From the NCBI GenBank assembly GCA_009360345.1, contig SPDP01000001.1:2170001-2234000 (forward strand): DNA of 64,000 nt. Reading direction: 5' to 3'. Source of the stretch: Alcaligenaceae bacterium SAGV5. GTDB taxonomy: Bacteria; Pseudomonadota; Gammaproteobacteria; Burkholderiales; Burkholderiaceae_B. A model generated the notes under the pieces. That model was not told where the DNA came from and did not search any database. It saw nothing but the letters and a program-made list of their open reading frames with translations. This document shows, one piece after another, positions 45,882-53,651 of the stretch; position 1 is the stretch's first letter; the number at the start of each line of letters is the position of its first letter. The position numbers were made by a program, and so were the translations under genes.

Positions 45882-46490
45882 TCATTGAGGCGAGGATCCG
45901 GCGGTGATGGTCGTGCGGGTGCGGCTGGTGATGTAGCCGCCCAGCCGGCCCTGCGCGGCCAGGATCAGGTCGCAGCATTCGCGCGCCGCGCCGTCGCCGG
46001 CGGGGCGGGTGGCCACCCAGTGGGCGGCCTGGGTGACGTAGACCGGCGCCTCGGACACGCTGGCGGCGAAGCCCACGCGCTGCATGGCGGCCAGGTCGAT
46101 GATGTCGTCGCCCATGAATCCCACGTCGTCCAGCTCGACGTTGCAGCGCTGCGCCAGCGCGGTCACGGCCGCGCTCTTGTCGCGCACGCCCTGCTGGACT
46201 TCGGAAATGCCCAGCTCGGCGGCGCGCCGCGATACGGAGGGCGAATCGCGTCCGGTCATGAATACGACCTCGATGCCGCTTTCGTGCAGCATGCGCAGTC
46301 CGAAACCGTCCAGCGCATGGAAGCGCTTCATGGTTTCGCCGTGTTCGCCGTAGTAGAGACGGCCGTCGGTCAGTACGCCGTCGACGTCGAAAATCATCAG
46401 CCGCAGCCGGGTGGCGCGTTCGCGGACGTCTTGCGGCACGCGGGCCAGGATCAGGGCTTCGGCCGGATGGGGGAGAAGAGGGATCGCCAT
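45882..46490 (-). CDS. kdsC: 3-deoxy-D-manno-octulosonate 8-phosphate phosphatase KdsC
   Basis: HAD-superfamily phosphatase of 202 residues releasing Kdo from Kdo-8-phosphate. Motif I is LMIFDVDGVLTDGRLYYGEHGETMKRFHALDGFGLRML near residues 31-68 (two catalytic Asp), motif II is VVFMTGRDS, and motif III is DVGFMGDDIIDLAAMQRVGFAASVSEAP. It lies 4 bp after kdsD, so two Kdo steps are encoded together, followed by LPS transport genes. Confidence 0.94.
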   Translation of the reverse strand: MAIPLLPHPAEALILARVPQDVRERATRLRLMIFDVDGVLTDGRLYYGEHGETMKRFHALDGFGLRMLHESGIEVVFMTGRDSPSVSRRAAELGISEVQQGVRDKSAAVTALAQRCNVELDDVGFMGDDIIDLAAMQRVGFAASVSEAPVYVTQAAHWVATRPAGDGAARECCDLILAAQGRLGGYITSRTRTTITAGSSPQ

Positions 46491-46494
46491 GGAC

Positions 46495-47511
46495 TCAGAG
46501 CACCTTTGCTGCCATCAGATCGTGGGTATGGAGGGCGCCGACCAGCCGGCCGGTGGCGTCGAGCACCAGCAACTGGTTCTTGCGGTTGTCGTCCATCAGC
46601 GCGGCCGCCTCGGTGGCGAGCGCGTTCGGGCCGATATAGAGCGGGTTGCGCGTCATGCCGGCGATCACGGTCAGGTTGCGGATGTCGCCTTCGCGTTCGA
46701 TCAGGCGGCGCAGGTCGCCGTCGGTGAAGATCCCGACCACGCGGTCGCCGTCGACGACGACCGTCATGCCCATGCTCTTGCGGGTGATCTCGACCAGTGC
46801 CTCGGTGACGGACGCCGTGATCGGCACGACGGGCAGGTCCTTGCCGGTGCGCATGACGTCGCTGACATGGGTCAGCAGGCGCCGGCCGAGGGCGCCGCCG
46901 GGGTGGGACCGGGCGAAATCCTCGGGGCCGAAGCCGCGCGCTTCCAGGCAGGCCACCGCGAGCGCGTCGCCCAGCGCCAGCGCGGTCGTGGTGCTGGCGG
47001 TGGGCGCGAGGTTCAGCGGGCAGGCTTCCTGGGGCACGCTGGCGTCCAGGTGCACGTCCGCGAGCTGGGCCAGTTCGGAGTCCGCGTTGCCGGTGATCGC
47101 GATCAGCGGCGATCCCAGGCGCTTGACGACGGGCACGATGGTGAGCAGTTCCGACGTCGTGCCCGAGTACGAAATCGTGACCAGCACGTCGTTGGCGGTG
47201 ATCATGCCAAGATCGCCGTGCACGGCCTCGGCCGCGTGGACGAAGAAGGCGGGCGTGCCGGTCGAGGCAAAGGTGGCGGCGACCTTGCGGGCGATGTGTC
47301 CGGACTTGCCGATGCCGCTGACCACCACCCGGCCGGGGCAGGCAAGCAGGATGTCGACCGCGCGCACGAACGTGCGGTCCAGGCGGCTGGACAGGGCCTG
47401 GAGTGCTTCGATTTCCACCGCCAGGGTGCTGCGGGCCGAGTCTATGACGTCGACGGTGCCGGAGGCGCCGGGAACGTATACGTTGGACGTGCCGTGGTCT
47501 GAGGTGTGCAT
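46495..47511 (-). CDS. kdsD: D-arabinose 5-phosphate isomerase KdsD
   Basis: Makes D-arabinose-5-phosphate from ribulose-5-phosphate, the entry to Kdo synthesis. At 338 residues it has an N-terminal SIS domain (CPGRVVVSGIGKSGHIARKVAATFASTGTPAFFVHAAEAVHGDLGM, with TISYSGTTSELL) and the family segment DALAVACLEARGFGPEDFARSHPGGALGRRLL. Two CBS domains follow (about residues 208-270 and 275-338). I chose the ATG at 47511 (MHTSDHG). It is divergent from apt. Confidence 0.94.
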   Translation of the reverse strand: MHTSDHGTSNVYVPGASGTVDVIDSARSTLAVEIEALQALSSRLDRTFVRAVDILLACPGRVVVSGIGKSGHIARKVAATFASTGTPAFFVHAAEAVHGDLGMITANDVLVTISYSGTTSELLTIVPVVKRLGSPLIAITGNADSELAQLADVHLDASVPQEACPLNLAPTASTTTALALGDALAVACLEARGFGPEDFARSHPGGALGRRLLTHVSDVMRTGKDLPVVPITASVTEALVEITRKSMGMTVVVDGDRVVGIFTDGDLRRLIEREGDIRNLTVIAGMTRNPLYIGPNALATEAAALMDDNRKNQLLVLDATGRLVGALHTHDLMAAKVL

Positions 47512-47723
47512 GATGGGTCCGCGCCGGTGCCGCGGGAGGGCGGGCGGCGAAAAAAGGCGCCTCGCGTCGCCTCGCGCGGCAACGGTCATTCAATTGCGAC
47601 GATCTACCAGTATAGTAGCAAGGGCACGATCCTTGCTTCATGCTCTTTGCGTTACAGTGGCGTCCTGCGCCGCCGGGTGCCCGAGCCCCGGTCCCTCCCG
47701 ACATCTTCCCGCCCGAGCCCGCC

Positions 47724-48263
47724 ATGTTCCTGGATCCGAACTACATCCGAGACCGCATCCGCACGGTGCCCGACTGGCCCGAGCCCGGCGTGCAGTTCCG
47801 GGACATCACGCCGCTGCTGCAGGACCCCCGCAGCTTCCGCGTGTTGATCGAGCTGTTCGTCTACCGCTACATGAACCAGCGCCTGGACCTGGTGGCCGGC
47901 ATCGACGCCCGGGGGTTCATCGTGGGCAGCGTGATCGCGCACGAGCTGAACCTGGGGTTCGTGCCCGTGCGCAAGAAGGGCAAGCTTCCCTATGACACCA
48001 TCGCCGAACACTATGCCCTGGAGTACGGCAGTTCAACGGTGGAGATGCACGCCGACGCCGTGCGTCCGGGGCAGCGGGTCGTGCTGGTCGACGATCTGGT
48101 CGCCACCGGCGGCACCATGCTGGCCGGCATGAAGCTGTTGCAGAGGCTGGGCGCCAATGTGGTCGAGGCGGCCGCCGTCATCGACCTGCCCAGGCTGGGC
48201 GGGTCGCAGGCGATACGCAACTCGGGACTGAACCTCTACACCGTCTGCGAATTCGACGAGTGA
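47724..48263 (+). CDS. apt: Adenine phosphoribosyltransferase
   Basis: Purine salvage enzyme of 179 residues that makes AMP from adenine and PRPP. The start [36 protein letters not shown] is typical, with [22 protein letters not shown] near residue 55 and the PRPP-binding loop [18 protein letters not shown] near 125. I chose the ATG at 47724 (MFLDPNYI), which fits the family length; an in-frame start at 47640 would add 28 unlikely residues. It is divergent from kdsD and convergent with the next accessory operon. Confidence 0.94.
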   Translation: MFLDPNYIRDRIRTVPDWPEPGVQFRDITPLLQDPRSFRVLIELFVYRYMNQRLDLVAGIDARGFIVGSVIAHELNLGFVPVRKKGKLPYDTIAEHYALEYGSSTVEMHADAVRPGQRVVLVDDLVATGGTMLAGMKLLQRLGANVVEAAAVIDLPRLGGSQAIRNSGLNLYTVCEFDE

Positions 48264-48281
48264 GCCGTGGCGGCCCGGCCG

Positions 48282-49292
48282 CTACGCGGCGGCCAGGGCA
48301 TCCGGCTGGAATGTGAAGCTGTCCGTATAGAGGTGGGCCGCCGATGCCCCCAGTTCCAGCAGCGTGCGTTTGGCGTCCAGGATCATCGCGGGCGATCCGC
48401 ATAGATAGCAGGCGTGTTCCGACAGGTCGTCGAAATCTGCCGCGATCGCGTGCTGCACGTAGCCGCTGCGTCCTGTCCAGTCCGGGCCGGGACGCGAGAG
48501 CACGGGTACGAACGTGAAATCGTCCAGGCGCGAAGCCCAGCCGGCGATGGTGTCGAGCAGGTAGAGGTCGGACTCGGCGCGCTGGCCCCAATACAAATGA
48601 ATGGGCGGCGTATCGCCGTCGTCCAGCAGCGATTCGACGATGGCCTTGACGGGCGCCAGGCCAGTGCCCGTTGCCGCCATCAGCAATGGGCGGTAGTCGC
48701 GGAAGTGATAACAGAAGGTGCCCAGGGGCGCCTCGATGCGCAAGACATCGCCGGGGCGCAGCGCGGCCAGGCCTTGCCCGGTGAATGCCCCACCCGGGAT
48801 GCGCCGGATCTGCAGCTCGATCCGGCCGTCAGACGGCGGGGCCGCCATGGAGAAGTTGCGGGTGCGTCCATCGGGCAGCAGGATGCCCAGGTGCTGTCCG
48901 GGAACATAGGGCAGGTCGCCGTCGGCCTGCAGGACGAGGCGCGTGGTGTCCGGGTTCCAGGCGCCGATTTCCACGATCCGTGCCTCGCACACCCGCGAGG
49001 GGGGGAAATCGGCCGCGCCGGCCGCGATGCTGATGCGCAGGTCCGAACGGGGGTGCGCCTGGCAGCCCAAGGCATAACCGGCCCGGGCTTCTTCGTCGCT
49101 CAGCGCGGGCGGAGGTTCGTCGTAGGCCACCTCGCCCTGGCACAGCCTGAAGCGGCACGAGCCGCAATTGCCGAAGGTGCATTCGTGCGGGAAGGGGATG
49201 TCCGCGCGCAGCGCGGCGGCCAGCACCGACTCGCCGTCGTCGACGCCGAAGCACGCGCCGGTTTCTTCGATCAGGACTTGATGGCGGGGCAT
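48282..49292 (-). CDS. Ferredoxin-type flavoprotein oxidoreductase (2Fe-2S, FAD, NAD domains)
   Basis: A 336-residue electron-transfer protein built like the reductases of Rieske and diiron oxygenases. It has an N-terminal plant-type 2Fe-2S domain with HECTFGNCGSCRFRLC near residue 36 and a later Cys in YALGCQAHPRSDL. The FAD domain has RNFSMAAPPSDG near 145 and the NAD domain has LLMAATGTGLAPVKAIVESLL near 206 and CYLCGSPAMI. GGAGG supports the ATG at 49292. It is last in the ALDH/HbpS/diiron-oxygenase series, so I infer that it feeds electrons to the diiron enzyme encoded at 51343-52074. Confidence 0.88.
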   Translation of the reverse strand: MPRHQVLIEETGACFGVDDGESVLAAALRADIPFPHECTFGNCGSCRFRLCQGEVAYDEPPPALSDEEARAGYALGCQAHPRSDLRISIAAGAADFPPSRVCEARIVEIGAWNPDTTRLVLQADGDLPYVPGQHLGILLPDGRTRNFSMAAPPSDGRIELQIRRIPGGAFTGQGLAALRPGDVLRIEAPLGTFCYHFRDYRPLLMAATGTGLAPVKAIVESLLDDGDTPPIHLYWGQRAESDLYLLDTIAGWASRLDDFTFVPVLSRPGPDWTGRSGYVQHAIAADFDDLSEHACYLCGSPAMILDAKRTLLELGASAAHLYTDSFTFQPDALAAA

Positions 49293-49313
49293 GGAACCCT
49301 CCGGGCCGTGGGG

Positions 49314-49793
49314 TCAGCGCTTGATGTCGGCGGCCACCAGCACTTCGTGGCCGGCCGGTGCCAGCAGGTCGGCCAGGGCTTGCAGCGCGGCCACGCCGGC
49401 CGCGGTGTCCTGTTCGCCGTTGCCGCCGCTCAGTCCGACCCCGCCGACCACTTCGCCATCGACCACGATGGGGAAGCCGCCCACGAACACCGCGAATTTT
49501 CCGTCGAAGCTCCACTGGATGCCGAAGGCTTCGTTGCCGGGCAAGGCGGGGCCGTTGGGCGGGGTCGTGAACAGATGGGTCGACCGTTTGTGGCCGGCGG
49601 CGGTGAACGCCTTGTTCCAGGCGATCTGCGGACCGGTGATGCGGGCGCCGTTCATGCGTTCCAGCGCGATCGGATAGCCGCCTTCATCGACGATGCAGAC
49701 GGTTTCCAGGACGCCGATCTCCTGGGATTTGCGGATGGCGGCGTGCACCATGGCGCGGGCTTCTTCGATTTCGAGGCGGACGAGATTTTTCAT
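49314..49793 (-). CDS. GlcG/HbpS-like (DUF336) protein
   Basis: A 159-residue protein of the heme-degradation-protein/GlcG family. Family parts are LEIEEARAMVHAAIRKSQEIGVLETVCIVDEGGYPIALERMNGA (residues about 7-50), AWNKAFTAAGHKRST, and GFPIVVDGEVVGGVGLSGGNGEQD near 106-128. Members bind heme (HbpS) or act in catabolic operons as proteins of unknown activity (GlcG). No signal peptide is visible. It lies 32 bp after the ALDH gene and 21 bp before the reductase gene. Confidence 0.82.
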   Translation of the reverse strand: MKNLVRLEIEEARAMVHAAIRKSQEIGVLETVCIVDEGGYPIALERMNGARITGPQIAWNKAFTAAGHKRSTHLFTTPPNGPALPGNEAFGIQWSFDGKFAVFVGGFPIVVDGEVVGGVGLSGGNGEQDTAAGVAALQALADLLAPAGHEVLVAADIKR

Positions 49794-49825
49794 GGAACGG
49801 CTCTTGGCAGGGAGGGGAAACGGCG

Positions 49826-51283
49826 TCAGGCCCGGTAAACGGTCTTGACCTGGGTGTAGAACTCCAGGCCGGCGCGGCCGGACTCGCGGAAGGTGGCGGT
49901 GCTCGATTGCTTGAGCCCGCCGAAAGGCGCGTTGATGAGATTGCCGGTCGTGGTCCGGTTGATCTTGACCGTGCCGGCCTGGATGTCACGGGCGAAACGG
50001 TGGGCCAACCCGGCATCGCGGGTCGCCAGGGCGGCCGCCAGGCCGTACTCGGTATCGTTGGCTTTCGCCAGGGCATCGTCGTAGCCGTCGACGTCGATCA
50101 GGGCGATGACCGGGCCGAATATTTCCTCGCGGGCGATGCGCATGTCCTGCGTGACGTCGGTGAAGAGCGTCGGAGCCACGTAGTAGCCCGCGTCGTAGAG
50201 GCCTCCGCTCAGGCGGTGGCCGCCGGCCAGCAAGGTCGCTTCCTTCTTGCCGATGTCGATGTAGGACAGCACCGAGTCGAGTTGCTTGCGCGATGCCAAC
50301 GGCCCCAGGTCATTCCCGGGCTGCGCTCCCGGGCCGATCTTCAATGACTGTGTGCGGCGCATCAGGCGTTCGTTGAACGCCGCGCGGATCGGACGGTCGA
50401 CCAGCACGCGGCTGGTGCCGGTGCATGCCTGGCCGCTGAGCGAGAACCCGCCTTTGATGACGAGGTCGACGGCCAGGTCGAGATCGGCATCGGCAAGCAC
50501 GATGAGCGGATTCTTGCCCCCCAGCTCCATCTGGGTGCGGGTGTTCAGCGCCGCCGCGCGGTGGATCTGCCGTCCGGCCGCGGTCGAGCCGGTGAACGAA
50601 ATGGCGCGGATCTCCGGCGACTCGACCAGCGTGGGGCCGACTTCGGCGGCGCTGCCGGTCACGAGGTTCAGGACGCCCGCGGGCAGGCCGGCGGCGATGA
50701 AGGATTCGACCAGCCGCACGGCCGTCAATGGCGATTCCGACGAAGGCTTGAATACGACCGTATTGCCCGTGATGAGCGCGGGCGCGATCTTGCGCGCGGG
50801 GATGGAGACCGGGAAATTCCACGGTGCGATCACGGTGACGACGCCCAGCGGTTCGCGCAGGCTGTAGACCAGCATGTCGGCGTCGTCGACCGGATAGGTT
50901 TCCCCGCCGAATGATTGGCCCTCTATCGCGTAGAACCTCAGGGTCTGCGCCGACCGGATGAATTCGTCGCGGGCCTGGGCCAACGGCTTGCCTTCCTCGC
51001 GCGTCATGTCCGATGCGTAGTCGCTGGCGTGGGCGTCGAGATGGTCGGCGGCCTTGAGCAGGATGCGGGCGCGCTGGGAAATGGGCATGTCCCGCCATCC
51101 GGCGAAGGCCTCCTGCGCCGCTTGCACGGCCCGGCGCGCGTCGCCGGCATCCGAGGCGGCAAAACGGCCCACGATGTCGTTCGTATCCGCCGGATTGATG
51201 TTGGGAAAGGTCCGGCCGGTCGCGCTGGCAATCCATTGCCCGGCGATGTGGTTGCGATATTCCTGAGCGGTCTGTTCGTGCAC
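49826..51283 (-). CDS. NAD(P)-dependent aldehyde dehydrogenase
   Basis: A 485-residue ALDH-superfamily enzyme. The catalytic pair is visible as Glu in MELGGKNPLIVLADADLD (about residue 252) and Cys in SGQACTGTSRVLV (about 285). Cofactor parts are VTVIAPWNFPVSIPARKIAPALITGNTVVFKPSSESPLTA and SFTGSTAAGRQI. The C-terminal INAPFGGLKQSSTATFRESGRAGLEFYTQVKTVY is typical. The close relatives I recall act on alpha-ketoglutaric or succinic semialdehyde, which would suit a glutamyl-amine type pathway. It starts with GTG, 59 bp after the diiron enzyme gene. Confidence 0.9.
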   Translation of the reverse strand: MHEQTAQEYRNHIAGQWIASATGRTFPNINPADTNDIVGRFAASDAGDARRAVQAAQEAFAGWRDMPISQRARILLKAADHLDAHASDYASDMTREEGKPLAQARDEFIRSAQTLRFYAIEGQSFGGETYPVDDADMLVYSLREPLGVVTVIAPWNFPVSIPARKIAPALITGNTVVFKPSSESPLTAVRLVESFIAAGLPAGVLNLVTGSAAEVGPTLVESPEIRAISFTGSTAAGRQIHRAAALNTRTQMELGGKNPLIVLADADLDLAVDLVIKGGFSLSGQACTGTSRVLVDRPIRAAFNERLMRRTQSLKIGPGAQPGNDLGPLASRKQLDSVLSYIDIGKKEATLLAGGHRLSGGLYDAGYYVAPTLFTDVTQDMRIAREEIFGPVIALIDVDGYDDALAKANDTEYGLAAALATRDAGLAHRFARDIQAGTVKINRTTTGNLINAPFGGLKQSSTATFRESGRAGLEFYTQVKTVYRA

Positions 51284-51342
51284 GTCGGGCCTTTGCGGAT
51301 AAACGGATGCGAGGCGGCGCGGCGCGCCGCCGGTCTCGGGCC

Positions 51343-52074
51343 TCAGGCGGCCAGCTTCAGTTGATCGAGCGGGAGGTCCTGCTGGACGTAGTCGGTGTAG
51401 AGCGCGGTCGTGTAAAGCAGGCGCATCTGCGCGCCGACTTCGCAGATCTTCAGGCAGCGTTGCTGCAGATCGGGCGTGTCGGCGTGTTCGAGCACGATCT
51501 GGTAGCCGCGTTCGCCGTGGATTTCGTCCGAGACGATGTGCAGATCGAAGAATTCGATCTCCTCATCGGTGAACCCATAGGCATTGCGCAGGGTGGGGGC
51601 CTGCTTGCGGTAGATCGAGGGTACCTGGGACTCCAGCCCTACCACCAGGCCGGCCACGGCCACGATGGGGTCCTCGCGCATGGCGATGGCATAGCACCAG
51701 CTTTGCAGCGCACGCGTGGTGGGCGACATGTTGTCGGGGTTCACGACTCGTTCGCGCGTGGTGCCGCAGGCTTCGGCGAAGCGGATCAGCAGGTCGGTAT
51801 GCCGATCGCCGCCGATTTCTTCCTCGTACATGTTGGCCAGGAGGAAATCCTTGGCCTCGGTGTGCGTATCGGGAGTGCGGGCGTAGACGTAGGCGAGGTA
51901 GTCGGCGAACGGGCCGACGTAGTGGTAGTGGTTTTCGGCCCAGCGGGCCATATGGGCCCGGCTGAGCTTTCCGGTCGCCCAGGCGATGCTGAAGGGCGAG
52001 GCGTTGGCGCTTTTGCCCTTGATGGCGGTTTCGAGTGCGCTGCGGAATTCGTCGCGATTCATCAATGTGGCCAT
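51343..52074 (-). CDS. Heme-oxygenase-like diiron oxidase (HDO), CADD/PqqC-like
   Basis: A 243-residue all-helical protein of the TenA/PqqC/CADD superfamily. Candidate diiron ligands have the HDO pattern: E85 and H92 in YEEEIGGDRH, E148 in VVGLESQVP, and H179, D183, H186 in FFDLHIVSDEIHGERG. The E-x6-H and H-x3-D-x2-H spacings match those I recall for Chlamydia CADD. K157 lies where CADD has its essential lysine. The N-terminal segment SPFSIAW has no tyrosine, however, where CADD's sacrificed Tyr would be expected, so a different oxidation is likely. GGAGG supports the ATG at 52074. A shared operator lies 60 bp upstream. Confidence 0.82.
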   Translation of the reverse strand: MATLMNRDEFRSALETAIKGKSANASPFSIAWATGKLSRAHMARWAENHYHYVGPFADYLAYVYARTPDTHTEAKDFLLANMYEEEIGGDRHTDLLIRFAEACGTTRERVVNPDNMSPTTRALQSWCYAIAMREDPIVAVAGLVVGLESQVPSIYRKQAPTLRNAYGFTDEEIEFFDLHIVSDEIHGERGYQIVLEHADTPDLQQRCLKICEVGAQMRLLYTTALYTDYVQQDLPLDQLKLAA

Positions 52075-52133
52075 GATCTCTTCCTCCGGCTTCATGGTTG
52101 GCGAGATGGCCCAGTCTTTTCCGTGCCATTCTA

Positions 52134-52144
52134 TATACTGTATA
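52134..52144. promoter_or_regulatory. TATACTGTATA operator, site a (upstream of diiron oxidase gene)
   Basis: An 11-bp perfect palindrome (TATAC-T-GTATA) in the 106-bp gap between the Ntn-hydrolase stop and the diiron oxidase start. Its complement with flanks, CGGTATACAGTATAT, closely matches sites b and c at 55225 and 55406. Short GTATAC-type palindromes are common targets of GntR-family repressors. Confidence 0.7.
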
Positions 52145-52180
52145 CCGTCTAGGGGCGGGTGGAATAGGTAAAAACCAGGA

Positions 52181-53650
52181 TCAGAACCCCAGGGCAATCC
52201 CGTCTTTGCGTGGGTCGGACACGCCTTGCAGCCCGCCGTCGGGCAGCCGCCGCACCAGTTGGGCGCCGCCGAAGTCGCTGCGGCCGGCCAGTTCGCCCGT
52301 GCCCTTGGCGGGCGCCGGGTAGCCGGCTTCCCGCAGGGCGGCTGCCAGCGCCTCATCCATGCCGGATTCCAGGGCCAGTGTGCGTCCGGCCTCCAGGCGC
52401 CAGCGCGGTGCCGACATGGCGGCGGCCGCATCCTGCCGCCAGGCCAGGATGCGGGTCAGCAGCTGGATCTGGCCTTGGGGCTGCATCAGTCCGCCGACGA
52501 CGCCCTGGGCCATTTCGAAGTGTCCCCCGCGCGTCACCGCGCCGGGCACGACGGTGTGGTAGGGGCGCTTGCCGGGAGCCGGCCCGTTGATGTGGCCCGG
52601 CGTGGCGAAGCCGAAGCCCCGGTTCTGCAATACGAAACCGCCGCCCGGCACGGCGATGCCGCAGCCGAAACGCTTGAAGATGCTGGACATGAGCGTGATC
52701 GCCAGGCCCTCCTGGTCCACCACGACCGTGCATACCGTATTGCCGGCGGGGTCGGCCACCGTGCGGCTGGCCTGGGCCAGCGCCTGTTCGGTGGCCTCGA
52801 CCAGTTCCAGGGTGGCCTGGGCGCTGTCGGGCGGCGCCGTGGATCGGGCGGTCCGGCCCAAGGCTTCGAGAATGGCGACGCCGTGGGTGTTGGGGGGGCA
52901 CTGGTGGATCCGATAGCCGTGGAAGTCGGCGTGGACAGGGGGGCAGAAATGCCCGCTGTGATGGCCGAAGTCCCCGGCGTCCAGGACGCCGCCGGCCGCC
53001 TGGACGGCCCGGGCGGCGGCGGCGGGGATCGCGCCTTGGTAGAACGCCGCCGGTCCGAGCGCCGCGATCCGGTCCAGCAGCGCCGCCAGCTCGGGATTGT
53101 GGAACTGGTCGCCCGGGGCGGGCGGCGCCTCGGCGCGGAACAGTTCGCGCGCCGTGGCGTCGGGCAGGAGCGTCGACGCGAACAGCTTCCATTCGCGCGC
53201 GGTGATGGGGGTGACGGCGAAGCCGTCACGCGCGGTGGCGATGGCGCTCTGGAACAGGCCGGACCAGGGCGCGCGGCCCAGCCGCTGGTGCAGGTCGTGC
53301 CAGCCCTGGACCGCGCCGGGCGTGGTGACGGCCAGGGGATGGCGCTCGGGGATGCGCCGGCCGGGCAGGGCCTCGACCAGCGCGGGCAGCAGGCGCGCGG
53401 GGGCGCGCCCCGTGCCGTTGTAGCTGACGACCGCGCCGCCGGCCGGAACGATCATGGCTAGCAGGTCGCCGCCCACACTCGTCGCCATGGGTTCGACCAC
53501 GCCCATGACGGCATCGGCCGCGATCGCCGCGTCCACGGCATTGCCGCCTTGCCGCAGGATGTCGAGCGCGGCCCGCGCCGCGAGCGGATGGCCGGTGGAG
53601 ACCATCGCATGGCGGCCGAGCGCGGTCTTGGCGACGGGGGGAAGCGGCAC
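52181..53650 (-). CDS. Gamma-glutamyltransferase-like Ntn hydrolase, cytoplasmic
   Basis: A 489-residue protein of the gamma-glutamyltranspeptidase family (YwrD-like). The family start is AMVSTGHPLAARAALDILRQGGNAVDAAIAADAVMGVVEPMATSVGGDLLAM. The autoprocessing site should be the Thr of AGNTVCTVVVDQEG (about residue 306), where the family usually has TTH. The small-subunit signature FGCGIAVPGGGFVLQNRGFGF follows. There is no signal peptide, so it acts in the cytoplasm. The GTG start lies 1 bp after the transporter stop, so import and hydrolysis are coupled. The substrate is probably a gamma-glutamyl or other amide. Confidence 0.85.
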   Translation of the reverse strand: MPLPPVAKTALGRHAMVSTGHPLAARAALDILRQGGNAVDAAIAADAVMGVVEPMATSVGGDLLAMIVPAGGAVVSYNGTGRAPARLLPALVEALPGRRIPERHPLAVTTPGAVQGWHDLHQRLGRAPWSGLFQSAIATARDGFAVTPITAREWKLFASTLLPDATARELFRAEAPPAPGDQFHNPELAALLDRIAALGPAAFYQGAIPAAAARAVQAAGGVLDAGDFGHHSGHFCPPVHADFHGYRIHQCPPNTHGVAILEALGRTARSTAPPDSAQATLELVEATEQALAQASRTVADPAGNTVCTVVVDQEGLAITLMSSIFKRFGCGIAVPGGGFVLQNRGFGFATPGHINGPAPGKRPYHTVVPGAVTRGGHFEMAQGVVGGLMQPQGQIQLLTRILAWRQDAAAAMSAPRWRLEAGRTLALESGMDEALAAALREAGYPAPAKGTGELAGRSDFGGAQLVRRLPDGGLQGVSDPRKDGIALGF

Positions 53651-53651
53651 G

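Noticed and set aside
46646..47995. A 449-codon open frame on the plus strand over kdsD and apt
   Set aside because: Shadow of kdsD (minus strand) running into a wrong frame of apt; both true genes have clear motifs.
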